A stretch of DNA of 64,000 nt from Sphingobium sp. YR768 (GCF_900111125.1 NZ_FOGE01000002.1:401668-465667); one strand, 5' to 3'. Positions 37,433-47,339 are shown, numbered from the stretch's first letter. Notes: generated by a model from the sequence alone, not told the origin. Numbers and translations: made by a program.

Positions 37433-37467
37433 AAAAAAGGGACGGCATCCCGTCGGATGCCGTCCCT
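37433..37467 (-). terminator. Intrinsic terminator of the periplasmic protein gene
   Basis: A 13-bp perfect stem (AGGGACGGCATCC at 37438-37450 with its complement at 37455-37467) and CGTC loop, followed on the minus strand by six T residues. On the plus strand the tail is AACTTTTC, so it may also serve the glycine-zipper gene. Confidence 0.85.
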
Positions 37468-37488
37468 AACTTTTCAAGCGCTCAAGGC

Positions 37489-37773
37489 TTATTCCGAAGC
37501 GGCGCCGCGCGCGTCTTCGACCTTGAAGGCGACCTGCTGGCCACCCGACACGCCCGACACCTTCCCATTCTTGACGGCCAAGTTGAAAGCGACGGCGTCG
37601 GGGAAACGACGGCCCGAAATCACCTTGCCAGCCTTGGTGTCCTTCACCTGGTAGACATAGGTATAGCCTTCGTGCGTGAAGCGCTGCTTGGGAGCGGCTT
37701 CTTCGGCATAGGCGGCGGTGGCGACGGTAGCGCTAACAACGCCAGCAACAATGAACTTGGACAGCATTCGCAT
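37489..37773 (-). CDS. Small periplasmic protein of unknown function
   Basis: 94-residue protein with a signal peptide (MRMLSKFIVAGVVSATVATAAYA) and a mature domain of about 70 residues (FTHEGYTYVYQVKDTKAGKV, GRRFPDAVAFNLAVKNGKV). It resembles small conserved sphingomonad periplasmic proteins; no function is assigned. AAGGAG precedes the ATG at 37773. Highly biased codons suggest abundant expression. Confidence 0.75.
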   Translation of the reverse strand: MRMLSKFIVAGVVSATVATAAYAEEAAPKQRFTHEGYTYVYQVKDTKAGKVISGRRFPDAVAFNLAVKNGKVSGVSGGQQVAFKVEDARGAASE

Positions 37774-37917
37774 GGGTAAACTCCTTGTGAATGCCGATCA
37801 AACACCTCTTATATTCTTGTTCTGTTGAAGCCTGTTTATGGTGCGGCGCGGCAAAGCGACAATCGCAAAATAGGGCAGTATGATTGCACCAAATGCAATC
37901 ATGCCAGCATCAAGTCA

Positions 37918-38325
37918 TTAAGCCTTTGACATAGCGACAATATGGTCGAACTGCGCCTTCGTCAGCGGCGACACGGAAAGGCGCGATTGGCGCAACATGA
38001 CCATATCGGCCAGCGCCGAATCGGCCTTCATCGCCTTCAGCGTGACTGGCTTTTCCAGCTTTTCATGCGGGGCGACATGGACCGCGATCCACTTGCCGGT
38101 GTCGTCGGTGCTATCGGGCGCGGCTTCTTCGGCGATCGTCATGATGCCGACCGCCTCGACCCCGATATTGCTATGATAGAAGAGCGACAGGTCGCCCTTG
38201 CGCATCGCGCGCATATGCCCCTGCGCTGCATGGTTGCGCACGCCGTCCCATTCGGCCTTCCCCTTGGCGACCAAGTCGTCATAGGAAAAGACGTCGGGTT
38301 CCGATTTCATCAGCCAGTAATTCAT
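37918..38325 (-). CDS. EVE domain-containing protein
   Basis: 135-residue single EVE (PUA-like) domain: NYWLMKSEPDVFSYDDLVAK, EWDGVRNHAAQGHMRAMRKG, LFYHSNIGVEAVGIMTI and the C-terminal RLSVSPLTKAQFDHIVAM. EVE domains recognise modified bases in RNA or DNA, but this stand-alone type has no proven cellular role. ATG 38325 follows AAGGAGG. It is divergent from the 2OG oxygenase gene. Confidence 0.92.
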   Translation of the reverse strand: MNYWLMKSEPDVFSYDDLVAKGKAEWDGVRNHAAQGHMRAMRKGDLSLFYHSNIGVEAVGIMTIAEEAAPDSTDDTGKWIAVHVAPHEKLEKPVTLKAMKADSALADMVMLRQSRLSVSPLTKAQFDHIVAMSKA

Positions 38326-38427
38326 TTTGCCTCCTTGCAACAGCGGCCCGCCGCGATCAAGGATGCGTCCATGCGCGGGCGACCCCATATAGGCGGTGCG
38401 CCCCTTTCGATTTTTTGGAGATAAGAC

Positions 38428-39375
38428 GTGTCGCAATCGGTGCTGGAGCAGGTGCCCGTCCTGTCCTTGGCAGACATGGCCAAGGCGGATTTCGCTGAGG
38501 CTTTCGGTCAATCCTTCCAACGCTTCGGCTTCGCCATGGTCAAGGATCATGGCATGGACATGGCGCTGATCGATCAGGCCTGGGCCATGGCCCATCGCTT
38601 CTTCGCCCTGCCCGTGGCGGTGAAGGAGGAATATAATGCGAAGTTCAATGGCGGGCAGCGCGGCTATACTGCGTTCGGCACGGAAATCGCCAAAGGCGCG
38701 ACCGAAAATGACCTGAAAGAATTCTGGCATGTCGGCCGCGACCTGCCCGAAGGCGATCCGCTGGCGGAAACGATGCCGCCCAATGTGTGGCCCGCCGAAA
38801 TGCCGGAATTCAAGCCGCTCTTCGCGAAACTCTATAGCGAGTTCGACCGGGTCGGGGCGGAATTGCTGTCGGCCATCGCGCTCTATCTGGGCCTGCCCGA
38901 ACGCTGGTTCGACGGCCCCATCGAAAATGGCAATTCGATCCTGCGCCTGCTCCATTATCCGCCGGTGTCGCCGCAGGCGCCGGGCGTGCGCGCGGGCGCG
39001 CATGAGGATATCAACCTGATCACCCTGCTATTGGGCGCCGAGGAAGGCGGGCTGGAGCTGAAGGATCGGGATGGCAACTGGTTGCCGGTGGTGCCGCCGC
39101 CGGGCGCGCTGGCGATCAATGTCGGCGACATGCTGCAACGGCTGACCAACCATGTGCTGCCGTCGACCAGCCACCGGGTTGTCAATCCGCCGCCGGAACG
39201 ACGCGGCCATTCGCGCTATTCCATGCCCTTCTTCCTGCATCTGCGCCCCGACTTCATGATCGACGCGCTGCCGCAATGCGTGAGCGAGGACAATCCGCGC
39301 CGGGAAGCGCCGATCAGCGCGCATGACTATCTGACCGAGCGACTGATCGAGATCGGGCTGATCAAGAAGGGATGA
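38428..39375 (+). CDS. 2-oxoglutarate/Fe(II) oxygenase, isopenicillin N synthase family
   Basis: 315-residue DIOX_N plus 2OG-FeII_Oxy protein. The iron ligands are HED in GAHEDINLITLLLG and the His of PSTSHRVVNPP; the 2-oxoglutarate-binding RYSMPFFLH follows. Sequence style is that of bacterial IPNS-like oxygenases of unknown substrate. ATG/GTG choice: GTG 38428 (TCGCAATCGGTG) with GGAG upstream gives MSQSVLEQVPVL. Confidence 0.88.
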   Translation: MSQSVLEQVPVLSLADMAKADFAEAFGQSFQRFGFAMVKDHGMDMALIDQAWAMAHRFFALPVAVKEEYNAKFNGGQRGYTAFGTEIAKGATENDLKEFWHVGRDLPEGDPLAETMPPNVWPAEMPEFKPLFAKLYSEFDRVGAELLSAIALYLGLPERWFDGPIENGNSILRLLHYPPVSPQAPGVRAGAHEDINLITLLLGAEEGGLELKDRDGNWLPVVPPPGALAINVGDMLQRLTNHVLPSTSHRVVNPPPERRGHSRYSMPFFLHLRPDFMIDALPQCVSEDNPRREAPISAHDYLTERLIEIGLIKKG

Positions 39376-39379
39376 TGCC

Positions 39380-39448
39380 CGTCATTGCGAGCGGAGCGAA
39401 GCAATCCACCGGCGCGCCATAGATTGCTTCGCTGCGCTCGCAATGACG
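39380..39448. repeat. REP-like inverted repeat (CGTCATTGCGAGCG family)
   Basis: Two arms of about 28 bp, CGTCATTGCGAGCGGAGCGA and the inverse ending TCGCAATGACG, around about 13 bp, in the convergent gap between the oxygenase and folB. The family recurs at 35831-35921 and 57652-57710. Confidence 0.85.
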
Positions 39449-39457
39449 AATAGTCGC

Positions 39458-39841
39458 TTACTTCCGCCCGCGCCCCAGGGTGATGCCGATTTCCTCGCCG
39501 CGCTCGCTCAGCGCCAGCTTGACGATCTTCACCTCGACATGGCTGACCTTGTCGTCCTGCCCGAAGATAGTGTCGATGATATGGTCGGCCACCGCTTCGA
39601 TCAGGGTGAAATGCACGCCTTCGGGCAGCGCGGTCGAGGCCGCGTGCTTCAGGTCCATATAGTTTTTGGAATGGCCGAGCGGCGTCGACGGCTCATAATG
39701 ATCGGCGATTCGCAGGCGCGCGCGAATGGAAATGCGCAGCGGCTGGGGGAGATGCGTCTCCTCCGAATAGATGCCGGTCAGCACGTCGACGTGCAGGTTG
39801 TTCACCTCCAGCGTCAGAAAATCGTCAAATCCTGTCTGCAT
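39458..39841 (-). CDS. folB: Dihydroneopterin aldolase
   Basis: 127-residue FolB: LEVNNLHVDVLTGIYSEET (substrate Tyr/Glu region), a central strand RLRIADHYEPSTP, and FTLIEAVADHIIDTIFGQDD, then VEVKIVKLALSERGEEIGIT with the catalytic Lys. It converts dihydroneopterin to 6-hydroxymethyl-dihydropterin in folate synthesis. Sphingomonad FolB often differs in the first motif, so an epimerase-like activity is not ruled out. Confidence 0.87.
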   Translation of the reverse strand: MQTGFDDFLTLEVNNLHVDVLTGIYSEETHLPQPLRISIRARLRIADHYEPSTPLGHSKNYMDLKHAASTALPEGVHFTLIEAVADHIIDTIFGQDDKVSHVEVKIVKLALSERGEEIGITLGRGRK

Positions 39842-39971
39842 AGCCTTGCCATATATGGTCCCACTCCTGCCGGCAGGCGGGGCCTATTTAGTCTTTCCTT
39901 TTGCGAGGCGGGCGCTAAAGCCCCCGCTTCCGGCGCTGCCCCATGCGCCATAGTAGGCGGAACGGCAAGTC

Positions 39972-40490
39972 GTGTCTCACATTGTGCCCTTGGATAGTCA
40001 GTCTGACGCAGCGATCGAGCAACTGCTCGACGCGGCCTTCGGTCCTGATCGCCATGGCCGAACCGCCTACAAGATCCGCGACGGCATGGCCTGGCTCCCG
40101 GCCCTGTCCTTCGCCATGGTCGATGCGGACGGCGCGCTGATCGGATCGCTGCAAAGCTGGCCGGTGGCGCTGACGCTGGCGGATGGCGGCCAGTTGCCGC
40201 TGATCATGGTCGGCCCGGTCGCGGTCGAACCGGCGCATCAGAAGGGCGGCCATGGCCGCGCGCTGATGGACGCGGTGGTCGCCGCCGCCCGCGCGATGCG
40301 CTGCGAACCGCTGATGATGATCGGCGATCCGGAATATTATGGCCGCTTCTGGGGCTTCACCGATGAAGGCACCAACGGATGGGACGCGCCCGGCCCGTTC
40401 GAGAAGCGCCGCCTGCTGGCCCTGTCGGTCGATGGCGCCGCGATCGGCGGCACGGGCATGCTCGCGCCGCGAATTGCGGTCACCGCCTGA
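39972..40490 (+). CDS. GNAT-family N-acetyltransferase (YhbS-like)
   Basis: 172-residue acetyltransferase starting at GTG 39972. The acetyl-CoA motif is MVGPVAVEPAHQKGGHGRAL, followed by MRCEPLMMIGDPEYYGRFWGF, a hallmark of the YhbS group (the final strand with YYGRFGF). The substrate is unknown. No Shine-Dalgarno stands out, so the exact start is less certain. Confidence 0.85.
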   Translation: MSHIVPLDSQSDAAIEQLLDAAFGPDRHGRTAYKIRDGMAWLPALSFAMVDADGALIGSLQSWPVALTLADGGQLPLIMVGPVAVEPAHQKGGHGRALMDAVVAAARAMRCEPLMMIGDPEYYGRFWGFTDEGTNGWDAPGPFEKRRLLALSVDGAAIGGTGMLAPRIAVTA

Positions 40491-40534
40491 ATTACCCCTT
40501 TGCCTTCGGGCAGGCGCGCTCCTATCTCCGCCCC

Positions 40535-41101
40535 ATGCCCATGGAACCCCTGCCCGATCTGTCCACCCTGTCGCTGGCCGATATTGCGCGGCTGATGGCG
40601 GAAAAGCGCCTGCCGCCGGTGGACCAATGGAACCCCGCCCATTGCGGCGACAGCGAAATGCGGATCGCGCGCGACGGCACCTGGTATCATCAGGGATCGC
40701 CGATCGGCCGTGAAACGATGGTGCGGCTCTTCTCCACCATATTGCGTCGCGAACCCGATGGCAGCCATGTGCTGGTGACGCCGGTCGAGAAGCTGGATAT
40801 CGCGGTCGAGGATGCGCCTTTCGTCGCGGTGGAACTGAGGACCGAGGGGGAAGGCCGGGCGCGGACTTTGGCTTTCCGCCTGAACAGCGGCGATCTGGTC
40901 ACGGCCGGACCGGACCATATGCTCAGCCTGCGCGAGACGGTGGATGGCCCCCACCCCTATCTGCATGTGCGCGGCGGGCTGGAAGCGCTGGTCGCGCGCA
41001 GCGTCTATTATGAGCTGATGAACCTGGCGCTGGAGGAAGAGGGCGAGCGCGTCGGCCTGTGGAGCGAGGGCGCCTTCTTCCCGCTGGACGGCGCTGCATG
41101 A
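40535..41101 (+). CDS. DUF1285 domain protein
   Basis: 188-residue protein of the DUF1285 family: PPVDQWNPAHCGDSEMRIAR, GTWYHQGSPIGRETMVRLFS, VLVTPVEKLDIAVEDAPFVA and EGAFFPLDG. Function is unknown. The start may be ATG 40535 or ATG 40541. It overlaps the NUDIX gene by four bases (ATGA), and with cca downstream it forms a conserved three-gene run seen in alphaproteobacteria. Confidence 0.88.
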   Translation: MPMEPLPDLSTLSLADIARLMAEKRLPPVDQWNPAHCGDSEMRIARDGTWYHQGSPIGRETMVRLFSTILRREPDGSHVLVTPVEKLDIAVEDAPFVAVELRTEGEGRARTLAFRLNSGDLVTAGPDHMLSLRETVDGPHPYLHVRGGLEALVARSVYYELMNLALEEEGERVGLWSEGAFFPLDGAA

Positions 41102-41706
41102 GCCTGACGGAAAGGCTGCGCGCCGCACTGGAGGAGGGGCATCGGCGCGAAGAACTGCCTTTGTCCGATGTGCGTGACCCGCGCATCGTGGAGGAGATCG
41201 TGCTGGCGCCCGCCGCCGTGCTGGTGGCGATCACCGACCGGCCCGAACCGGGCCTGATCCTGACCGAGCGCGCCACGACGTTGCGCAAACATGCCGGGCA
41301 GATCGCCTTTCCCGGCGGCCGGGTCGATCCGGGCGATGTGGACGAGATTGCCGGCGCCCTGCGGGAAGCGCAGGAGGAGATCGCCCTGCCCCCGGCCGCG
41401 GTGCAGGTGATCGGCACATCGGACCGCTATTGCACCTTCACCGGGTTCGACATCGTGCCGGTGCTGGGCGTCATTCCGCCAGACCTGCCGTTGCGCGCGC
41501 AGGCGGGGGAAGTAGCAAGCTGGTTCGAACTGCCGCTCGCCTACGCGCTGGACCCCGCCAACCGCATCCGGCGCGAGGTGGAATATGCCGGGGCGATGCG
41601 GGCCTATTATGAGATTTTCTGGCAGGACCGCCGCATCTGGGGGATCACCGCCGCCATTCTTGCCAATCTTTCCCGAAGGCTGGGTCATGACCGTCTTGTT
41701 GCCTGA
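41098..41706 (+). CDS. NUDIX hydrolase, CoA pyrophosphatase type
   Basis: 202-residue NUDIX protein. The Nudix box is GGRVDPGDVDEIAGALREAQ then EEI, preceded by HAGQIAFPGG, the NuCoA motif (LLTxR/AFPGG) of coenzyme A diphosphatases. It probably cleaves CoA or acyl-CoA to 4'-phosphopantetheine. Its last 20 bp overlap the cca start, indicating translational coupling. Confidence 0.9.
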   Translation: MSLTERLRAALEEGHRREELPLSDVRDPRIVEEIVLAPAAVLVAITDRPEPGLILTERATTLRKHAGQIAFPGGRVDPGDVDEIAGALREAQEEIALPPAAVQVIGTSDRYCTFTGFDIVPVLGVIPPDLPLRAQAGEVASWFELPLAYALDPANRIRREVEYAGAMRAYYEIFWQDRRIWGITAAILANLSRRLGHDRLVA

Positions 41707-42898
41707 CGCCGACTGGCGTCATCGTCCCGGCCTCGATGGCCTGCTTGTCGCGCTGCACGCAGCGGCGGGCAAGGCCCGTTATGTCGGCGGCGCGGTGCGC
41801 GACGCGCTGCTGGGGCTGCCGGTCAATGATCTGGACATCGCGACCAGCCTCGACCCGCATGATGTGGTCGACCGGCTGAAGGCGGCGGGGATCAAGGCGG
41901 TGCCGACCGGCATCGACCATGGCACGATCACCGCCGTCCTGCCCGATGGCCCGGTGGAGATCACGACGCTGCGCCGCGACGTGAGCACCGACGGGCGCCG
42001 CGCGACCATCGCCTATACCGACGACTGGCGCGAGGATGCGGCCCGCCGCGACTTCACCATCAACGCCCTCTATGCCGATCCGCTGAGCGGCGAGATCAGC
42101 GACTTTTTCGGCGGCCTTGCCGATCTGGAGGCGCGGAAGTTGCGCTTCATCGGCGATGCGACCGCGCGGATCGCCGAAGATCATCTGCGCATCCTGCGCT
42201 ATTTCCGCTTCCTGGCGCGCTATGGCGACAATGAAGTGGACAGCATCGCCTATGACGCCTGCGTTGCCGCCGCCAACAGCCTGATGGCTCTTTCGCGCGA
42301 ACGAATCGCGGACGAATTGCTGAAATTGCTGGGCGTGGCGGCGCCGGTGCATGCGCTGCGGCTGATGGTCGAGGGCGGCATATTGGTGCCGGTCCTGCCA
42401 GAAGTGGTGATGGCGGGCGTCGACCGGGTCGAGAGGCTGATGGCGCGCGAAGCGGAGAGCGGTGTCGGCGGATCGGCGCTGCGTCGCCTGGCCGTGCTGT
42501 TGCCGCATGATCCGGCGCTGGCGGACCAGATCGGCGCGCGGCTCAAATTGTCGAACAAGGCGCGCAAACGGCTGATGACGGCGCTGGAGCCGGGCGTGGA
42601 TGGGGAAACGCCGCGCGCGCTGGCCTATCGGGTCGGGGTGGAAGGCGCGATCGACCGGTTGCTGATCGATGCCGGCCAGCCGCTGGATGCGCTGGCGGAC
42701 GTAATCGGCTGGACACCGCCCAGCCTGCCGATCGGCGGCGGTGCCCTGATCGCGCGGGGGCTTCAGCCCGGACCGGACGTGGCGAAGGCCCTGCATGAAG
42801 TGCAAAGGCTCTGGGTAGCGGAAGATTTCCCCGACGCTGCGCGCGTCGGCGAACTGGCGGATCAGACCGTTTCGAAATTCCAGCGCGCGCGCCAATAA
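41687..42898 (+). CDS. cca: CCA tRNA nucleotidyltransferase
   Basis: 403-residue class II nucleotidyltransferase. The head has YVGGAVRDALLGLPVNDLDIA with the catalytic DxD, then RRDFTINALY, DPLSGEISDFFGG, RIAEDHLRILRYFRFLARYG. It adds or repairs the 3' CCA of tRNAs; the length and lack of a poly(A)-polymerase tail favour CCA addition. The final 37 bp overlap, tail to tail, the convergent EAL-domain gene. Confidence 0.93.
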   Translation: MTVLLPDADWRHRPGLDGLLVALHAAAGKARYVGGAVRDALLGLPVNDLDIATSLDPHDVVDRLKAAGIKAVPTGIDHGTITAVLPDGPVEITTLRRDVSTDGRRATIAYTDDWREDAARRDFTINALYADPLSGEISDFFGGLADLEARKLRFIGDATARIAEDHLRILRYFRFLARYGDNEVDSIAYDACVAAANSLMALSRERIADELLKLLGVAAPVHALRLMVEGGILVPVLPEVVMAGVDRVERLMAREAESGVGGSALRRLAVLLPHDPALADQIGARLKLSNKARKRLMTALEPGVDGETPRALAYRVGVEGAIDRLLIDAGQPLDALADVIGWTPPSLPIGGGALIARGLQPGPDVAKALHEVQRLWVAEDFPDAARVGELADQTVSKFQRARQ

Positions 42899-44616
42899 TC
42901 ATAGGCATCAGCCTCGGACATGGCCTTGGCGAAATAATAGCCCTGCCCCTGCCAGCAGCCCATCTTCTGAAGGGCATGGGCCAGACCCTGCGTCTCGATC
43001 CCTTCGGCCGTGACCTTCAGGTTCAGCGATTCGGCGAGCGACAATATGGTGCGGACGATGATCGTTTTGTCGCGATCTTCCAGCATGGTGGACACGAAGC
43101 TGCGATCGATCTTCAAGATATCGATCGGCAGGCTGTGCAGGCTGGCGAGGTTGGAAAAACCGGTGCCGAAATCGTCCATCGCGATCGGCATCTGCAAATC
43201 CTTGAGTGCGACCAGCAACTTACGCGCCTTGTCGGGATCGGCGATGATCGCGCTTTCGGTAAGTTCGGCGGTCAGGCGGCTGCCGGCGATGCCGGAATAG
43301 CGCAGCGCTTCCTCGAACATCGACGCCACATCGTCCCGCGCCATCTGGATGGGCGAGAGGTTGACGTTGACGCCGACCGGCAGCGCCTGCCCGAACTTCG
43401 CATCCCAGCGGGAGAGCGCCTGCGCCGCTTCATAGGCGGCCCAGCGGCCGAGCGGCGTGATCAGCCCGCTCTCTTCGGCCACGGCGATGAACTCCACCGG
43501 CGATACCGGTCCCAGTTCCTCGTCATCCCAGCGGGCCAGCGCTTCGAACCCGGTAATCTCGCCGGTCTGGAGATGGATCAGCGGCTGATAGGCCAGCGTC
43601 AGCCCACCCTGCGCCAGCGCATCGCGCAGACGACTTTCGATCGAGAAGCGGCGCTGCGCTTCCTTGAGCACGCCGTTGCGATAGATTTCGACCTTGCCGC
43701 TGCGCTTGGCGATCTTCACCGCCGCCTGCGCCTTGCGCACGATATCGTCCGGGTCATCGTCCAGGTTGATCGACAGGGCGCAACCGATGGCGCAATCGAC
43801 GCGGATCTGGAGATCGCTCAGGCGGATCGGCGAACTCAGCGCCTCCTTGATCCTCTGAACGATATGAAGAGCATCGGACAAGCCATTGTTTAGACGCGCA
43901 AAGATCGCAAAATCATTGCCACCGATGCGGGCCAGCACATCGCCCTGACGCAGGCTGGACTTGAGCCGCTTGGCGACCGTGATCAGCAATTCGTCCCCGG
44001 CCATCGGGCCGAGCGATTCATTGACGCGGCTGAAACGGCTAAGGTCGATCGCGATGATGCCGAACTGGGCATTGTCGGGCCAGACCGAATTGGCCAGCCT
44101 ATCGTCAATCTCTTCGCCAAAGCCGGTGCGGTTGGGCAATGCGGTCAGCCCGTCCGACAAAAGCTCCCGGCGCAGATTCTTTTCGATCGCCCGTTCGCTG
44201 GTGCGGTCGATCGCGGTGAACAGAAAATGTTCGGGACGATCCTCAGCCGCAGGCAGACGCCCCACGGTGCACATGAAATATTCCGGCCCCAGCTTGCCGT
44301 CGCGGCGAATCTCGAAACTGTCCGAATCGCGTTCGGAATGGATGAAAGCGATGACCCGCTCCCGCCATTCGCCCGCTGCGCGAGCGTGGCTGGCGCCGCC
44401 TTCCAAATTTGCCTGGAAGGCTGCGTTGAACCGCACATTGCCTTCGATTAGCTTTATCTGTTTGTCTTCAAACGAAAATATGGCGGCGACCTGCGGCAAG
44501 GCAGACAGCCACTGCGTCATCCCGACGCTGTACAACGGATGCGCGACACCCTCCCCCTCTGAAGGGGTGCCGCTGGTCTCGACGACCGGCAAATTGCGCA
44601 CCGAAATGGATTCCAT
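42862..44616 (-). CDS. Degenerate GGDEF plus EAL domain protein (cytosolic)
   Basis: 584-residue protein with a PAS-like N-terminal region (about 34-135), a GGDEF domain whose signature is changed to GGNDF (RIGGNDFAIF) and DLSRFSRVN for the usual DxDxFK, and a complete EAL domain: GFEALARWDD, VNLSPIQMA, ELTESAI, MDDFGTGFSN, LKIDRSF and EGIET. It should lack cyclase activity and act as a c-di-GMP phosphodiesterase. No membrane helix is present. The start is ATG 44616; ATG 44520 (MTQWLSALPQV) is possible. It follows parC by 88 bp. Confidence 0.9.
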   Translation of the reverse strand: MESISVRNLPVVETSGTPSEGEGVAHPLYSVGMTQWLSALPQVAAIFSFEDKQIKLIEGNVRFNAAFQANLEGGASHARAAGEWRERVIAFIHSERDSDSFEIRRDGKLGPEYFMCTVGRLPAAEDRPEHFLFTAIDRTSERAIEKNLRRELLSDGLTALPNRTGFGEEIDDRLANSVWPDNAQFGIIAIDLSRFSRVNESLGPMAGDELLITVAKRLKSSLRQGDVLARIGGNDFAIFARLNNGLSDALHIVQRIKEALSSPIRLSDLQIRVDCAIGCALSINLDDDPDDIVRKAQAAVKIAKRSGKVEIYRNGVLKEAQRRFSIESRLRDALAQGGLTLAYQPLIHLQTGEITGFEALARWDDEELGPVSPVEFIAVAEESGLITPLGRWAAYEAAQALSRWDAKFGQALPVGVNVNLSPIQMARDDVASMFEEALRYSGIAGSRLTAELTESAIIADPDKARKLLVALKDLQMPIAMDDFGTGFSNLASLHSLPIDILKIDRSFVSTMLEDRDKTIIVRTILSLAESLNLKVTAEGIETQGLAHALQKMGCWQGQGYYFAKAMSEADAYDYWRARWNFETV

Positions 44617-44704
44617 ATGTCCGCTGTATCGCGCAGGGGTAAATTTTCAGGAAACGTTATTCACCTTTGCGGCGGCTGCCCGAAAAAAAGGAGAAACGCC
44701 CGGT

Positions 44705-46993
44705 TTAGAAGCGGTTGTCACGCGGGAAACCCGTGGGGGGCATCCGGCCGGCAGCGCCACGCGCCACTTTCCAGGGCATCATGTCGCTTTCCGTCCGGGT
44801 CCGCCCCGACTCGCCGCCCATGGTCCAGCTAAGGCCATCGGACAGCGTGAAGGCGATCGCATCGGACAGGCCGCCATCCCGGTAACGCTGCATTTGCACG
44901 CCCTGCCCGCGCGCCATTTTCGGCATTTCCGTAAGGGCAAAAACCAGCAATTTGCGATTCTCACCGATCACGGCAATGCTGTCCGCCTCGGCCGGGACAG
45001 GGCGGATGACGCTGAGCTTCGCGCCTGCCCGGACATTCACCACCTGCTTGCCCTTGCGCGTTTCGGCGATCAGATCGCCGACCGCCGCCACGAAACCACG
45101 ACCGTCGGAGGAGGCCAGCAACAGGTCGCTGCCGATCCGCGCCGGCATCAGGGCGATGATCGCCCCTTCATTATCCATGTCGACCAGCGACCGCACCGGA
45201 TCGCCGAAGCCACGCCCGCCCGGCAATTTGTCCGACGCCAGCGTATAAACACGACCCGTCGCCGTCGCCATCAGTAGCTTATCGGTGGTGTAAGCGTGGA
45301 AGGCGAATTGCGGGCCATCGCCTTCCTTGAATTTGAGCGTATCGGCGGCGGCCAGATCGCGATGGCCGCTCATCGCCCTGATCCAGCCGCGTTCGGACAG
45401 GATCACGGTGATCGGCTCACGCTCGATCATCGCCTCCAGCGGGATTTCCCGCGCGGGCGCGGCTTCCTCCACCAGCGAGCGGCGGCGGCCCAGATCGGTT
45501 TCCGGGCCATAGCGCTTGCGCAGCGCGGCCAGATCCTTCTTCAGGCGGGTGCGCTGGCGGGCCGGGCTTTCGACCAGCTTTTCCAGTTCGTCCTTTTCCT
45601 TGAGCAGTTCGCTATGCTCGCGGCGCAGTTCCATCTCCTCCAGCCGACGCAGCGAACGCAGCCGCATGTTGAGGATCGCTTCGGCCTGCCGGTCATTGAG
45701 GCCGAATTCGGCCATCATCACCTCTTTGGGTTCATCCTCGGTCCGGATGATCTCGATCACCCGGTCGAGATTGAGATAGGCGATGATATAGCCGTCGAGC
45801 AGTTCCAGCCGATTGGCGATCTTGTCCAGCCGATGCTGGGCACGGCGGACCAGCACGTCGATCTGATGCTTGAGCCATTCCACCAGCAGCGGCTTTAACC
45901 CCAGCACGCGCGGCGTGCGGGTGGAATCGAGCACGTTGAGGTTCAGCGGGAAGCGATTTTCCAGATCGGTCAGCCGGAACAGACTGTCCATCAGCATCTG
46001 CGGTTCGACCGTGCGGGCGCGCGGTTCGATGACGATGCGGATTTCCGCGTCGGATTCATCGCGCACATCGGCCAGGATCGGCAGCTTCCTGTCGTTGATC
46101 AGCGCCGCGATCTGCTCGATCAGCTTGGACTTCTGGACCTGATAGGGAATTTGCGTGACGACCGCGATCCAGCTGCCGCGCCCTTCCTCCTCCTTATGCC
46201 AGCGCGCCCGCGTGCGGAAAGCGCCGCGCCCGGTGGCATAGGCTTCGGAGATGATCGCCGGGCTGTCCACCAGCACACCGCCAGTCGGGAAGTCGGGGCC
46301 CTTCACGATCTGCATCAACGCGGCATGATCGGCATCGGGATTTTCGATCAGCAGGCCGGCCGCGTCGATCAGTTCGGTGACATTGTGCGGCGGGATGCTG
46401 GTCGCCATGCCGACCGCGATGCCGCTGGCGCCGTTGGCCAGCAGATTGGGAAAGAGGCCGGGGAAAACCTCCGGCTCCTCATCCTCGCCATTATAGGTGG
46501 GGCGGAAATCGACCGTGCCTTCGTCCAGCCCGGACATGAGGTCAGCCGCCGCCTGCGTCAGGCGCGCTTCGGTATAACGCATCGCCGCCGCATTATCGCC
46601 GTCGATATTGCCGAAATTGCCCTGCCCGTCGACCAGCGGTGTACGCAGCGAGAAATCCTGCGCCAGACGCACCATCGCGTCATAGACTGACGCGTCGCCA
46701 TGCGGGTGATATTTACCGATGACGTCGCCGACGACACGGGCGCATTTTTTGTAGCTGGTGGTGTTCCGCGCCGGATTGGCGACGAGGATATCGGGGTTCG
46801 CCCCGCCCGGCTCCATCTTCAGCAGCCGCATCGCCCAGAGCAGGCGCCGATGCACCGGCTTCAGCCCGTCGCGCAGATCCGGCAGCGACCGCGCCGTGAT
46901 GGTCGACAGCGCATAGACGAGATAGCGCTGCGAGAGCGCATCATCGAACGGGTGATCCTTGATAGCGTCGAACGGGTCGCGAAAATCGGTCAT
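44705..46993 (-). CDS. parC: DNA topoisomerase IV subunit A
   Basis: 762-residue type IIA topoisomerase A subunit. The winged-helix breakage domain has [11 protein letters not shown] and the catalytic Tyr140 in [12 protein letters not shown]; the coiled-coil [19 protein letters not shown] and a six-bladed C-terminal domain follow. The short CTD and sequence style point to ParC rather than GyrA. In the quinolone region ([12 protein letters not shown]) Ala and Asp occupy the places of E. coli Ser80 and Glu84. It decatenates chromosomes with ParE, encoded elsewhere. Confidence 0.95.
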   Translation of the reverse strand: MTDFRDPFDAIKDHPFDDALSQRYLVYALSTITARSLPDLRDGLKPVHRRLLWAMRLLKMEPGGANPDILVANPARNTTSYKKCARVVGDVIGKYHPHGDASVYDAMVRLAQDFSLRTPLVDGQGNFGNIDGDNAAAMRYTEARLTQAAADLMSGLDEGTVDFRPTYNGEDEEPEVFPGLFPNLLANGASGIAVGMATSIPPHNVTELIDAAGLLIENPDADHAALMQIVKGPDFPTGGVLVDSPAIISEAYATGRGAFRTRARWHKEEEGRGSWIAVVTQIPYQVQKSKLIEQIAALINDRKLPILADVRDESDAEIRIVIEPRARTVEPQMLMDSLFRLTDLENRFPLNLNVLDSTRTPRVLGLKPLLVEWLKHQIDVLVRRAQHRLDKIANRLELLDGYIIAYLNLDRVIEIIRTEDEPKEVMMAEFGLNDRQAEAILNMRLRSLRRLEEMELRREHSELLKEKDELEKLVESPARQRTRLKKDLAALRKRYGPETDLGRRRSLVEEAAPAREIPLEAMIEREPITVILSERGWIRAMSGHRDLAAADTLKFKEGDGPQFAFHAYTTDKLLMATATGRVYTLASDKLPGGRGFGDPVRSLVDMDNEGAIIALMPARIGSDLLLASSDGRGFVAAVGDLIAETRKGKQVVNVRAGAKLSVIRPVPAEADSIAVIGENRKLLVFALTEMPKMARGQGVQMQRYRDGGLSDAIAFTLSDGLSWTMGGESGRTRTESDMMPWKVARGAAGRMPPTGFPRDNRF

Positions 46994-47045
46994 CGGGGAC
47001 GGCTTAGCAGGCAGAAGAGAAGAACGGAACGGGAATTGCGCAGAG

Positions 47046-47339
47046 TCAGAAACCCGTCAACAGGATGTCTATTGCACGCATAATGGCGGCGTGATGGTCG
47101 TCCAAAATCGTAACCGGCTGTTTCAACAATCGCGAATGCACCGCGCCAGCCAAATGGGTCGCCATCATCAACCGCTCGCCTTCTATGACGAAGCTGGGAT
47201 GCAAAGCCGGCAATGCGGCGGGCATGTCAGCGGGCGGCAATAGCGGCACCACCAGTCGCGTTCCCAGATGATCGACATGATCGCTCTGACAATCGAGCAC
47301 CAGACCGCCGCCAGACAGCCGGTACACCCCGAAACGCAT
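47046..47339 (-). CDS. ccdB: CcdB-family gyrase-poisoning toxin
   Basis: 97-residue Ccd[55 protein letters not shown] and the C-terminal [10 protein letters not shown], whose terminal hydrophobic-Gly-Phe end corresponds to the gyrase-contacting tail. It should trap DNA gyrase if unopposed. It starts within the stop codon of ccdA (TGATG), the usual antitoxin-toxin order. Confidence 0.92.
   Translation of the reverse strand: MRFGVYRLSGGGLVLDCQSDHVDHLGTRLVVPLLPPADMPAALPALHPSFVIEGERLMMATHLAGAVHSRLLKQPVTILDDHHAAIMRAIDILLTGF

Noticed and set aside
39960..39990. GGAAC near 39963 as an EcfG promoter for the GNAT gene
   Set aside because: No CGTT-like -10 lies at 16-17 nt and it overlaps the start codon region.
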